A DNA stretch of 64,000 nucleotides from Lanius collurio (GCA_020086605.1 JACBWW010000070.1:2232917-2296916); one strand, 5' to 3'; positions 27,993-39,255 are shown, counted from the first letter of the stretch. The notes: a model not told the origin generated them from the letters alone. Translations and numbers: made by a program.

Positions 27993-29477
27993 AAAGGACC
28001 AGTTGGGAAAAAGTCAGTCAGTAACTACTTGGCTAGGCCCACACTCATCCACCACGAGTGTATCTTGGTCAAACACATCCATAAACCTATGCTATTTTAA
28101 ACACAAAAATATCTTACTTCATAGAACCTGATTGCAAACTAGCTTTGCATACAGAAAATGTAAAAGGTATAGAGATGAAATCTTAGCTACATATAAAGGC
28201 ATAAATGGATTTGTTGGTTTAATGTGTGCAGGCATGTTCCCGGTTCTTTATTGGTGCTCTCTGTGCAACCACCAAGAAAGAAAGATGAAGCCCAAAGATT
28301 TTCAGAAGCATAAATACGTGTACAGAGGGACAGGAATGAACAGCAAAGGTGAAAATTTGTCCTGTGATTTTTTCTACATGGTGAAACTTGGTTGCAACAG
28401 TAACTATGTCAAATATCTCAAGTCCTGGGGAAATAAATTCCAAGTTCTAACTCTGAAATATGGACTCCCAGAAACCACTCTGACCAGAAGTACAGTCCCT
28501 CGAAGAAAGAATTAAATTTTTTTGTCAATTTAGGTGTTATTACAGTATAAGAAAGGTATCAAATGTAGTAATAGTCACAAATACTCCATGCAGAAATTAT
28601 TAAGGTGGAATAAATTTCACATTAACATGTCTTTATTTTTATTCTTTGCTCTTTAAGATATATAGTAGCCCTAACTCTAGTTCACAGAGCATCACTCCTC
28701 TGAATTACAGTGTATTTTGTCCTTGAATTCTTCTTCATATATCTGTCATATTTGACAAAGTATCAGAAGCTTCTCAGCAGGATGAATTATTTATAAAAAT
28801 ACTTAATATTTTGAAAAACAGATGTGAGATTTTTGAGGTGAAAATCACATGAAATAAATGAAACTATGTAGTATTATTGATGAATTTTGATTGATCATTT
28901 ATGAAATAAATACTGATTGATTTATGAAAAGTTGATCAATACCTTTGTAAAGGATTGCCTCATTTCAACTTCCTATATCTATGTTTATACCCTATTAATC
29001 TAGTATTTAGCACCTAACTGCTACCACTATTTCATTAAAGCTTGTGCAGAATTTGGAAGGTCATGTCAGTGACACAGTTTTGACTGCTCCCAAGCTGCTG
29101 ATCATTTTTTTAGGTTCTGTTTAATTCTCTCTTATTTTCTCTCTTGTTTTCAAGAAAGTCATGTGTGCCCGCAAATGATGTGTAATGTTTGTTATTTCTG
29201 GATGAATGCACTTAATTATCTCTAAAAATCATTTAATCAACAGATGTCTCCTCCTCCTTCCTTTGTACTAATCATTCTCCATCTCTGTGAAACTTTTTTT
29301 TTTTTTTTCTGAGTCGTTGTTTTCCCTTTTTCCTTAGCTCTAAAGGATTTCTCCTTCAGGGCAAAGCTCTCTCTCAAAACCAAAAATTGTGTAGCTTTTT
29401 AAAGCACACCATAAAAGCTTTGCAAACATTCCCTGGTGTATTTTTGAATATATCCATGAGATCAGTCCAGACAGCTT

Positions 29478-29566
29478 AAAAGAAAAAAAAAATATAAAAC
29501 TACTAAAAAAAAAAAAAAAAACAAACAAAAAAATTAAAAAAAAAAAAAAAACAAAACCAAAAAACA
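29478..29566. repeat. Poly-A-rich tract
   Basis: Several A runs, up to 16 bases, are separated by single C, T or AC interruptions. A 16-base T run lies about 170 bases upstream (29294-29309), so the two can pair as a large inverted repeat in single strands. Confidence 0.85.
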
Positions 29567-30373
29567 TATAATTTTGGTAATTGCTACAGTGTGTTGTAAC
29601 AACTAATGCTTCAAAATACCCTATGGTGCTAATAGCAGTATATTACATGCAAGAGACGAAAATTTTTCAGGGTACACAAATCAGGACATGTACAAAGGAG
29701 AAATTACCCTCATAAGGTTAACATCACAATTAACAAGGGTAACGTTTTCTGGTAAATCTTAATGACTATACGAGCAAAATATTTAGAATCATCCTTTAAA
29801 CTGGAAATATAAATAAAAAACATTGCTTTTGCAAAGTGACTTTTAATATTGTGGAATCACCCCATTTTTTTTGTATTGAAACATAACTTTTTAAGTGCTG
29901 ATACTGCAATATTTTAATCTATTGCTATTGAAGTACCTATGAAATGAATAGAAGTACTAATGATGAAAAATGTGAAATGTGTATATATTGTTTGCATAAT
30001 ATGAAACAAAGCTAAGAAAATTCTGCTTTTGTGCTTCAAAGAAGCATCAGTCTCTAAAATCACCACTTAGAATAGTTACCTAACATTGCTTAAAAGGATA
30101 CAATTCTTCACTTTGAAAGAATTATTTTCATGCTCTTGGCCAAATATAAAACTGAAATGATGACCAGTTTGAAAGACAAAACAATGACATGGTTTTCAAA
30201 ACTGCATTTCTCTTTAGAGTCTGTTGAGTTACAGAAATGCCCCATAGGCTTGTTGACATAAAATTCAGTCTCTTAGAGAAATACAGACATAATGTTACAG
30301 AAATAGAATTTTTTGACAATTTTTTTGATCCTAACAAGGGTTTCTCAGCCCCATGATCAATAAGAATGCTCCA

Positions 30374-30374
<1 letters not shown>

Positions 30375-30405
<31 letters not shown>
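30375..30405. repeat. Poly-T run
   Basis: About 30 T residues with one C interruption. Low-complexity sequence. Confidence 0.88.
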
Positions 30406-31016
30406 AAGTCTGGTGCATCAGTTATCCATTTCTATAAATCCGTCTAACAACCTTGTGCACTCATTTCAATAAGAACTTCAGACAGCTTATCTTAATATAT
30501 GTAGGCTTACTTTTGCCTAGACCCTTCATTCCAGTATATTTTATGGGAGAGAATGCTTTTCCATGCCTATTTATTTTAGTATTAGTGCTACTTATCACAA
30601 TATTATTATTACCTACGATGCCTAAAAATATTTTACATGGCACATATTGAGACAATTGCCAATTCTCTACAGAGCTGTCATTGCAAATACAGCATAGGTG
30701 CACTTAATGTTTGTTACAAGGTAGGTACTTCATAGGATAAAACACAAGCACTTATACTCCATTACAAATTACTCTGTGGAGTTAATCTCCCATCATAGTC
30801 AATAAAGCGAAATAGGTACTCTCAGATTGCATACCTGATTTAGACATCTGAACCAAATAAAACATAATGCAGCATATACATGGCTATTTTCCTTCACTAA
30901 GTAAAAGAAGATGGCAGGGATACCAGCTCTCACAGTGACTTCTACGATGTAGACATTACATGAAATAAATCCAAGTCATGGAAGAATTAAGCCCTTTTTA
31001 AGGACATTATGGATGT

Positions 31017-31078
31017 TTCTACAGAAAAAAAATATATAAATATATATTTTCTACAGAAAAAATATATAAAAATATATT
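31017..31078. repeat. AT-rich tandem duplication, about 32-bp period
   Basis: Two adjacent units each read TTCTACAG followed by a run of A and ATATATAAA..ATATAT. They differ by a few bases in the A/T runs. The second unit ends at about 31078. Confidence 0.7.
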
Positions 31079-31274
31079 GAAGTAAAGGTAAAAATAGCAT
31101 TATTTAGCATTATATGGTTTAAATACTGTTTTTATATCATGTCTTTAGTTGAAAACATTTGTATCATAATCTGCATAGAAAATTAAGACCTGGACTACAC
31201 TGAATAATTTTTCTAGCACAGGCATTTTGGAGCAAAATATCTGAGCTGTTAAAGCCAGATATTTTGCTGGTGTG

Positions 31275-31469
31275 ACTACTATTACAAAGGGAAATAGTCC
31301 AAAATTGTTAATATAAAAAATTACTTTTTGGTATACCATTCTCTACACATGAGTTCTGCTTATATAGCAGAACTACTACTATTACAAAGGGAAATAGTCC
31401 AAAATTGTTAATATAAAATATTACTTTTTGGTATACCAGTCTCTACACATGAGTTCTGCTTATATAGCT
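31275..31469. repeat. Near-identical 100-bp tandem duplication
   Basis: The unit 31275-31374 is repeated directly at 31375-31469. Matching landmarks are exactly 100 bases apart: ATTACAAAGG at 31281 and 31381, TTACTTTTTG at 31321 and 31421, CTCTACACAT at 31341 and 31441. By eye the copies differ at only two positions over about 94 bases, so the event is recent. The first copy ends in a perfect hairpin (31353-31373) that the second copy lacks. Confidence 0.95.
31353..31373. repeat. Perfect inverted repeat at the duplication junction
   Basis: GTTCTGCT and AGCAGAAC form an 8-base perfect stem around a TATAT loop. It lies exactly where the first 100-bp copy passes into the second. In the second copy the left arm and loop are present but the right arm is not, so the hairpin is unique to the junction. 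Confidence 0.93.
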
Positions 31470-32689
31470 ATGGTGGCTATGTACTGCTACTATGGTGACA
31501 GGCTGTAGAATATTTAAGCCTCTCAAGGAAACAACTGCAGAAATCATTATAGAAACATAATTTGCATGGGCCCCAAGTTCCCCAAACACAGTCCCCCTGT
31601 TAAGAGTCAGTTTGAAAGACAGTCTAGTGATAGTCAGCCTTAAATACAAATATCATACCTTATGGAAAAATGGCTACTATCAAAGAATGGATGCAACATA
31701 TTCTTAACATATTGAAATTTCTGTCAGACATGGTGATCTTCAAGACATAAAATCCCCCAGGATTTCAATTACAAACTCAGGTAACAAAAATGCTGAGGCA
31801 GATTTTAAATTTTAAGTAATAGGACCATTGTACACTTACCTATTGAGACACTGGACAAATCACATGACTATCCAAGTCTTTTAGCCTTTTTTTAATGAAT
31901 GCTATGGAGCTATCACACCTAGAAAACTCTACTTGCTGAAATACAGAGCAGCTATCTTTAGATACTAAAGAGTGGGAACTTTAGAGTAACTCTTGTCATC
32001 ACTCATCCGATTTTCACCAGCTAAATATACAGCAACCTCATATATCCTTTCGCAGAGTCAACAGAGAAATAATAGAGTTTTTCAGAATGTAGATTATCAG
32101 CATAGGAAGAAATGTAGGATCTATGGAGAGGAGATAATCATTTTCTTGTACTTAGTCTCCTAAGTAAGTAGTACTTTTTGTAGTGATCTTAGCAGTTTCT
32201 CACAATGTGAGAAAGGTTTGGGGCCCTCCTCAACAGTTTTACCTTAAAGCTGATTGAAGATCTTGTTCCTCAGGTACTTGTGCTGAATGTAAGTTCACAA
32301 ATAATCTTGAGAAAATGTTTTTTCTATCTCTGCTGTTGAGGTTGAAGCACTGGCAAGAAGAAATTGGGGAGAAAAATGAGCAAAGAAAGTATAACTTTGC
32401 TGATAAAAACATGATTGCATAAGAAAGAGGACCCTTCCATCTGGCTGTATTAATTGTTGACTAATTTAACATTTACAAAGTCATTCCATAGGGTTTAATA
32501 CAATTACAGCAGTGACTTAATTATATGTCCAAAAGGGCAACATTCATATGATATCTGCTATAGAGTGTTTAATTCACTGCATACACACAATGATGAATAT
32601 ACATCAAAGTACAAATGTATATCTGTTAAAAATTTCCTTCAAGTTCAGTGAAATATATTTAAAGTCTTTGAATTTCTCAAAGAGTGGGG

Positions 32690-33890
32690 GTTGAGCCCCA
32701 AGGAGTGGGTGTATCAGCCCAGGCCACATCATCAACTTTCAGTGATAGTCCTCCAAACTTTGCAAACCTGAGAATTTGCCAGTTCTGAAAAGTATACCAC
32801 TCAGAGGGAGGTGATGGGCACAGCCTGCTATCATCCAAGAGACCTCAAAGGACCTCACTCAGACCACCATTTATAGGGTCTCAAGATGGTCAGCTTTAGA
32901 CATCAGTCAATTTCTATTCTGACCAAGATCCTGGTAAGTAACTACTGGAATTTTTCAAAAGTCCAGTAACAATGGTATCATTCCACTTGGGCTACAATTC
33001 AGGTAAGTAATCTTCCAAAGATTTGGGGGGATGAGTTGTTATTTGTCATTCCCCCTCCTTGGTCAGGGAGCAGTATGGCAATTCCAGCCGCACTTTAGCC
33101 ATGCGAGATTTCCTGGTACTGTCAAAGGACACTTCACTGCCCAACTCAATGCAAACAGGCCAATGGCTAACAGGAATTTCTGAAACCGTAGAGTGGTCCA
33201 ATGCACAGGGGCAGCATATGCACCACCACAGATATACACACATGGAGGCATGGACACACACATGGAGGCATGGACACACGCAGAGGACAAGGACATAGCC
33301 AGAACTGTCACTACACAGGGGTCCGCAGACAAGGGACTACCCACAGCAGTCCCTGCATTTGGGAGTCACACCAGACACAGGCCCAGATGGCCATGTCTCC
33401 TCCTTTTCTTGGGCTGGCAGAGGTAGAAGGTCACCAGTGCAGCACACACATCACATTCCCCAGCTCCACAAACACACACATTTGTGATTTCCCCCAGCAC
33501 TGGCACAATCCCTGACCCAGTGGCTGGAGATCAAAGATGCTGCTGGATCCTGTAGCTGATACCAAGATCCCACTGGCTCCAGGAGCAGACATTAAGGCCC
33601 AGGGGTGCTCGCAGTCCCAGTCTGAGTCCAGCAGCTGGCACACATTCCCCTCATGCCAGCTCCCCAGTAACTGGCACTGAGTACTTGAAGCACTGGCACA
33701 CATGGGATAGAGAGTGAGATTATGCAGAGGTCATGAAGAAAGGCTGTAATGAAGCAGGGCAGACTCTAGAGATCAGGTGCATAGCTCTGCCAGACAGGTG
33801 CACTGAAGGGTCCTATTTTCCACCAAGCTGCCCCTTTTATAAGTTTTTCTGTGACTGTTTTGTTCAGAGGACATTCTGGGTTTTGAGAAA
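32690..33890. other. GC-richer block, probably ERV/LTR-derived, unassigned
   Basis: Base composition rises clearly above the AT-rich background for about 1.2 kb. The block contains recurrent CTGGCAC(A) and CCCAGTAACTGGCAC-like phrases (33500-33700), a GAGATCAAAGATGCTGCTGGATCC segment and a (CA)-rich portion. It ends just before a CR1 tail. The style resembles avian LTR sequence, more likely read on the minus strand, but I cannot name the family or find termini. Several open frames of 75-104 codons occur on both strands in the same place; they overlap one another and show no protein motif, so they are not counted as genes. Confidence 0.4.
33241..33280. repeat. 20-bp minisatellite, two units
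   Basis: The unit CATGGAGGCATGGACACAC(A/G) occurs at 33241-33260 and 33261-33280. Each unit contains a smaller repeat (CATGGA, CATGGA). It lies within the GC-richer block. Confidence 0.9.
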
Positions 33891-33912
33891 TCTAAAGGAA
33901 AAAAAAATGCAT

Positions 33913-34225
33913 GGGCTTACAGAAAAGATACAGAGAGACTTTATACTAATGTCTGTAGTGACAGGACAAGGTAATTATTTCAAACTGAAAGCAGGAGGCT
34001 TTAGAATGGATACAAGGAAGAAACTTTTTGCAAGTGTGGTGACATACTGGAGCAGGCTGCCCAGGGAAGTTGTGGATGCCCTGTCATGGGCCATATTCAA
34101 GGACAGCTTGGGTGGGACTTTGAGAAAACTGGTCCAGTGAAAGATGTCCCTGCTCATGGCAGGGGGCTAGGACTAGGTGGTCTCTTAAGGGCCCCTCCAA
34201 CTCAAAACATTGTGTGATTCTGTGA
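33913..34225 (+). mobile_element. CR1 LINE 3' end fragment
   Basis: This is a sense CR1 3' fragment of about 310 bp. It begins at GGGCTTACAGAAAAGATACA and runs through TGACAGGACAAGG, the TGGAGCAGGCTGCCCAGG block and the CCTGCTCATGGCAGGGGGCTAGGA block. It ends at TGTGATTCTGTGAG (34212-34225). The order and wording are those of the standard CR1 3' UTR. It contains no RT domain. A short A-run just upstream (33899-33907) is outside the element. Divergence from the usual CR1 wording suggests an old copy. Confidence 0.92.
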
Positions 34226-35679
34226 GCCTAATATTCCAACTAAAACAGTAACATGTAAAGAACCAGCAAATGCATAATAAGACTTTAGACCAGCAATTTT
34301 TAAGTAGACTTTTAAAATAATTTGTTTAATTTTATATGAAAAGATATGAGCTGTGCAAAATTAGTTCTGAAGATAACATCTAGTCCAGTCTAAACTCTAC
34401 TTTATGAAACCTTTTATTATTATCTATACTGTTAGCAATTTCTACAGCCCTAGGAACAACATGTTTTTGTTCATCCTCATTTCCAACAACCACGAATTTT
34501 CCATATAATTATTAAATTATTGCATTATAACATTTATGAAATTTAAGTAATCTCTGAACAGAAGTTTTAACCTTCCTTTTCTATGGCTCTGACACTTTGA
34601 TGCTCCTAGCACTGTGGTCTGTTCACATTATGTGAGGAGAGTAATTGGGAAAATGTCTTTTTCTTTATGTTAGTTCGTATTCACCTTGGACTTATTTCAC
34701 AAAGTTACAAACAATTACACTTGTTGAAAACTAATGGAGAATCAAGCCCAACTGGTTTAATTTAGACCTATGTGATACAAGTGACTACACCACACAGTGG
34801 GCAAGGCAATTGAATAGAACAGCAAATTCTGGTCCAGGTTTCATAGAATGCATAATAAAGTATTTTATTCTCTGTTTTCCTCCATTCCCTAAGTATGCAT
34901 GTAAAGAGGATCGAAAGAAGGAATTTTATACTGGGTTTTCTGTATTATTAAAGTAAGGAGAAAAAAAAGAAATATAATCTCCTTTGTCATTTGTATGAGA
35001 TATCAGTTAAAGCAATGCAGGTCTAGTTCTGATTCAGATTGTATGCTGCCTTGAAAAATTTTGGTCCCCATCCTGAATCTTTTGTGCTCATTGTTGGAAC
35101 TGGGAGCATATTCCTCAGTTGTGCAATAGAAACAATTTGTTCCAGGATCCTTAGCCAGTAATGTCCCAGAAACAAGATGAACTACAAAACAATTCTCCCA
35201 ATACATTTATCAGAACAATGTGATACATGCCCAAGTGCAACAGCAGCAACAAAGCACTGATGATATTTCTAAAGCACAACTTAATTAAGTTGTTGTTCAT
35301 GCAGTAAATACAGCATCAGATTCCCAGGCCTGTCCTACTGTGTTGAGGGACTTAAGAGTTACATAGCAGACCCTGGAAACAAGGACATGCTTCAGGCATA
35401 ATGAAGAAATCTTGGGGGGAAATAAAATCCAAGACGATGAGGAAACAAAGGGAACCCATGACAGATAATTTAGTAAAAGATACTGGGTGAAAAGCTATTT
35501 TTATTTCTTTTCAAGCCATTGAAATTTATAAGGAAGATTACAGCAATATAAATGAGGGGAATGAGGATTCTATACCAAGAGAAAGACAGTAACAATAATA
35601 AACAAATAAGAATGTGACTAAACTTACACTAAGTTACACTAAGCCTTTCATTTACACTAAACTAAAATAAACTAAAACT
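34226..35679. other. AT-rich DNA, no recognised gene or element
   Basis: Only short spurious open frames are present. Nothing in this 1.45 kb between two CR1 fragments is recognisable. Confidence 0.65.
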
Positions 35680-36246
35680 TCAGTGGAAACTGGTATTCCT
35701 CAGGGACTCATCTATATTGACACCTGGGTTATTTAATATTTTCTCTAATGACATAGAGGGATTGAGTGCATCCTCAGCAAGTTTGCAGATGACATTAAGC
35801 TGAGTGGTACTGTTGACACATCTGAAGGATGGAATGCCACCCAGAGGGCCCTGGACAAGCTTGAGAAGTGGATGTATGGGGAGGGATCTCATGCAGTTTA
35901 GTAAGACCAAGCACAAGGTGCTGCACCTGGATTGGGGCAAGCCCCAGTATCAAAACAGGCTGGGGGACAAACAGTTTGAGAGCAGTCCTGATGAGAAGGA
36001 CTTGGGGGTGCTGATGGATGAGGGGCTGGGCATGACCCAGCCATGTGCACTCACAGCCCAGAGAGCCAAGTGTGTCCTGGGCTGCAGAAAAAGCAGCATG
36101 GGCAGCAGGGCAAGGGAGGGGATTCTGCCCCTCTGCTCTGCTCTGGTGAGACCCCACCTGCAGTGCTGCATCCAGCTCTGGGGCCCCAGGGCAGGAAGGA
36201 CATGGACCTGTTGTATGGAGTCCAGAGGAGGGACACCAAGATGACT
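35680..36246 (+). mobile_element. CR1 LINE fragment, 5' part, interrupted by a SINE
   Basis: A 5'-truncated CR1 copy in sense orientation starts near 35680 (GGTATTCCTCAGGGACTC) within the reverse transcriptase region. The catalytic box reads FADD at 35782-35793, in the context [14 protein letters not shown], so both aspartates are kept. The frame then changes, and the downstream part reads KTKHKVLHLDWGKPQ, EKDLGVLMDEGLG and LVRPHLQCCIQLWGP (35905-36185). This matches the CR1 RT C-terminal region. The copy is broken at CACCAAGATGACT (up to 36246), where a tRNA-derived SINE is inserted, and resumes at about 36391. Frameshifts and truncation make it inactive. Confidence 0.92.
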
Positions 36247-36390
36247 GACCCTGAGCTTAGCACAGCTGGTTAGAGCATGGTGCTAATTATTTCAAGGTCA
36301 TGGGTTTGATCACCAGTCAGGCCATTCACTTAAGAGCTGGACACAATGACCTTTGTGGGATCCTTCCAACCCAGAATATTCTGTGATTAG
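36247..36390 (+). mobile_element. tRNA-Ile/CR1-tailed SINE (TguSINE1-type), nested in CR1
   Basis: A 144-bp element has a head resembling tRNA-Ile(AAT), about 36249-36324, and a tail ending TTCCAACCCAGAATATTCTGTGAT, like a CR1 3' terminus. In the head, TTAGCACAGCTGG at 36257-36269 corresponds to the Pol III A box. The anticodon loop is CTAATTA with AAT at 36285-36287. GGGTTTGATCACC at 36302-36314 corresponds to the B box, and GGCCA closes the acceptor arm. Cloverleaf pairing is degraded, so this is not a working tRNA gene. The head and tail match the passerine SINE that borrows CR1 machinery. It splits one CR1 copy, so it inserted after that copy. Confidence 0.9.
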
Positions 36391-36812
36391 AAGAATGGAA
36401 CATGTCTCCCATGAAGGAAGGCTGAGAGAATTAGGATTGTTCAGCCTGGAGAAGAGAAGGCTTTGGCACAACCCAATTGTGGCCTCCCAGTACGTGAGGG
36501 GAGCCCACAAGAAAGAGGGAGAGGGACTTTTTACAAGGGCAGGTAGTGATAAGACAAGAAAGAATGGTTTTGAACTGAAAGAGAAAAGGTTTACATGAAA
36601 TGTTAGGAAGACATTCTTTAATGTGAGGGTAGTAAGACACTGGAACAGGTTGGCCAGAGAAGTAGTGTCGCCTGGGAGTGTTCAAGGCCAGGTTGGATGG
36701 GGCTCTGAGAAACCTGGTCTAGTTGAAGATGTCCTTGATCACTGCAAGGGTTTGGACTAGATCTTTAAAGGTTCTCTTTAAAGGCCCTTTCCAGCCCAAA
36801 CTGTGCTATTTT
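36391..36812 (+). mobile_element. CR1 LINE fragment, 3' part after the SINE
   Basis: This continues the interrupted CR1 directly. GGAACATGTCTCCCATGAAGG, then GGCTGAGAGAATTAGGATTGTTCAGCCTGGAGAAGAG-type sequence encodes the RT C-terminal HxxYEExLxELGLFSLEKRR region. The 3' UTR follows: ACTTTTTACAAGGGCAGGTAG, AGACACTGGAACAGGTTGG and GTTCAAGGCCAGGTTGGATGG. It ends in CCCTTTCCAGCCCAAACTGTGC near 36812. The usual terminal ATTCTATGATTCTATG repeat is missing or eroded. Confidence 0.92.
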
Positions 36813-38899
36813 TAATGGAAATGCTAAAGCAAATATTATTTATAGTGCTCTTATAAGGACTGATACATTGGAAGAAAAAGTCCATAGTATTTGCAAATAT
36901 ATTTTTCATCTTCCAGGCTTACCTAAGTATAAAAACTGCACTGGTTCTTTCTGCAACACTTTCAGCAGGTACAGGTATTACCTGCTGTCCCATGACAGTG
37001 ATGCAAAGGGCTGACATATTCTTGCTCATGTAATTTAGGTAGAAAATCCAGCACAGATATGCCTACCTGTGCTTGATTTCATAACGAGAGATGCTATGGA
37101 TGGATGACCTTCTCTATTCACCTGAAGGAAATGAGAATCAGAGCAGCTGGCTTTAGAAAGCAAATTTACTATCGTTATTATTACTATTATTACTACTATT
37201 AACTCCCTGACATATTAAAGCATTTGATTGCATGGAAACATATCACTTAATAATTCTGTGGGTTTTCTCCTTCAGCTGATGCAGTGATGGAACTGGTGTG
37301 TGATCAATGAATGGCATAAATTTTTCACTTATTGAATTTAAGTGATTCTACATTTCAGATTTCAATTTAATTTTTTCAATGAAAAAAATATATTTTTTAA
37401 ACAGGTACTTCATATTTTCCTAATGTTATTTTAAATATATACAAGCATTTCTTTTTTTTTTCTTTCCCTTGCTCCCCTTGATATGTTGTATGTTTGCAAA
37501 CTAATTTTTGACACAATGTTTCTATACTGATGTATAGAAAAATTTCATTGTACAGTGTTTCATGAAATAATGAGCATACTGTATTTATAAAGCACTGAAT
37601 GGAAAATGGAATCTTGCATTTAAAAATTATTTCCTTTTCTAGTATTGCTTTAACAAGTAGATCCATGAGCCCTGTAACTAACAAAAAAGAAGTGTCTTAT
37701 GCACTGATCAAAGCATTACCAGAGATTTATAAATTTATATATAATGTTACTGTCAAGGATTTTTGGGTTCAAACAACATTGAAGAGGGACATGCAGACAC
37801 ACAGTTGGTGGACATATGAGAACATCTGTACACCAATTAAGCAAGCTGCATTATGATTTGGTAAGTCTCAGTACCCTAGATATCCACCTGAAAAAAAACC
37901 AAATTGATTCTCTGCTACAAGAGTCTTTAATAAATGCTAAGAAAATAAATGCATATTTTCAGGTTGTACAATTTGGATATTAAACTATAAAGATATTAAA
38001 CTTGATGAAAAAAGCTAAATTTTAAAGTTTACATTTTGAAAGTTTACCTTTAAATTTAGGTGTCTTTTGAGAGATAAACTAGGTTTTTTCTTTCGGAGGT
38101 TTTGTATATGTAGTAAATAAGACACATTTTCGAAAGCCCTTATCTAGGGAAAAGTATCCTCCTAAATCCACCAGTCTTTGTAATATCTCTAAGAACTCTG
38201 AAACATTAGATAATTTTAATAAATAGCATTTCCGACAGCTACACCTCTTTTATAACCATATTGTTTTAAATGCAACTTGGTGGACATTTCCATTAACATT
38301 TTACACATTTGTCAGTGTCACACTTTCTATTACTAATGCAATCTCTCAACATTGAATTCTTAGACCAGGGATTTCTGAGGAACTGCAGTTGCTTTTCATC
38401 TGATATCATCTCATCTAGTAACTCCAGCTAAAAGGGCAGTGTGGCACTTACACTTCTTTATAGCTCCTATCTTCTGTAGAAAGTCTGGAACTACTTCACA
38501 AAGAACTCTGCAGGATGATTTCAGTTTTTCCTTTGAGGAATTTCAAATATATTTTCCTTCCAATAGGAAATGTCTATATTTTTGTGACACTTTCACCAGG
38601 GGAGCACTGTGACAAACATGACAGGGGACACTGTAATATGCTTACCTATAAAATATTGTATTGCTGTTATTGAGGTTAATCTTTTGGTATTTTTGGATAG
38701 CTCTTAAAATATTTGACTGAAGATCTCACTCATATTGCTTTTTCCCAGTGCTTCCAACTAAATATTCAAGGCTTGCATTGGTCTGAAATAGACCTACTAG
38801 CACTTTTTAGATACAGAGGTAGAAACTATTATTTTTATTTGTGCCAGATTTTTAGTTCATTAATTAAGTTCATTCTCGCAGACCTGGGTTTGGTTTAGC
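36813..38899. other. AT-rich DNA, no recognised gene
   Basis: Nothing is recognised apart from a trinucleotide microsatellite at 37169-37202 and short spurious open frames. Confidence 0.65.
37169..37202. repeat. (TTA/CTA)n trinucleotide microsatellite
   Basis: About eleven trinucleotides of the ATT / ACT type occur in a row: TTATTATTACTATTATTACTACTATTA. Confidence 0.88.
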
Positions 38900-39255
38900 A
38901 AGCTGCAGCTTTCCGTGAGAGCACAGCCGGGCTGCTCAGGGCAGTGTGCCCTTTGTCACCCTCCCGCAGCCCATTTCGGACGGCTCCGCACTCTCGCTGC
39001 GGCAGCCATCAGCTCCTCAGCACAGTGACAGTGAAGGAGGTGAGAAGGGTCCCTCCGTGAGGGTTTCAGAGGACCTCTAATAGTTACATCTTGTCCCAGT
39101 GACCCCCAGAGGCAGAGAGACCTCGTTATGTGGGCGCAGGGGCTTTTCTCACCGGCTCCAGGGTGGAACATGGGTGGGGCTGGGGTACAGGAACCACCAG
39201 GGAGAGCTCGAGAGAGTGGCCAGGGCTGGGGGCAGGGGAAGGTGAGGGGAGCAAT
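38900..39255. other. Isolated CpG-rich, GC-rich islet, unassigned
   Basis: In an AT-rich, CpG-poor neighbourhood this 350-bp stretch holds about 13 CpG dinucleotides, concentrated at 38912-39003 (for example TTCGGACGGCTCCGC and CTCGCTGCGGC). It resembles no CR1 or LTR I know. On the minus strand a short frame MAAAARVRSRPKWAAGG starts at about 39011 and stops after 17 codons. That looks like an N-terminal exon fragment but is too short to support. Possibilities are a small CpG-island promoter, an unrecognised LTR, or a retrocopied first exon. Confidence 0.45.

Larger units (their letters stand above)
27993..31016. other. AT-rich DNA with no recognised gene
   Basis: No retroviral interior follows the LTR at 27.58 kb: no primer-binding site and no gag or pol similarity. 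A 127-codon open frame at 28132-28515 (no ATG at its listed start) has no familiar motif. Large poly-T and poly-A tracts lie at 29294-29309 and 29478-29566. A further T-rich run of about 30 bases is at 30375-30405. Confidence 0.65.

Noticed and set aside
27993..28131. Retroviral interior downstream of the 27.58-kb LTR
   Set aside because: No primer-binding site, gag or pol similarity could be seen, and ordinary AT-rich DNA follows, so the LTR is taken as solo.
28132..28515. 127-codon plus-strand open frame
   Set aside because: It starts at a non-ATG codon, has no recognisable domain, and an antisense frame of 74 codons covers the same bases. It follows a solo LTR but shows no gag-like sequence. 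Most likely chance.
29340..29567. 75-codon minus frame rich in Phe
   Set aside because: It is the translation of a poly-A/poly-T tract, so a composition artefact.
33241..33280. Possible CRISPR-like repeat
   Set aside because: Only two directly adjacent 20-bp units without spacers, in a vertebrate genome; a minisatellite.
33059..33515. Several overlapping open frames of 75-104 codons on both strands
   Set aside because: They overlap in different frames in a repeat-like GC-richer block, and their His/Thr-rich parts come from the 20-bp minisatellite. No protein family is visible.
35795..36273. Minus-strand open frames up to 120 codons within the CR1 copy
   Set aside because: These are antisense shadows of the CR1 reverse transcriptase region on the plus strand.
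36249..36324. tRNA-Ile gene
   Set aside because: The stems are degraded and the sequence continues directly into a CR1-like tail, so it is the head of a SINE, not a tRNA gene.
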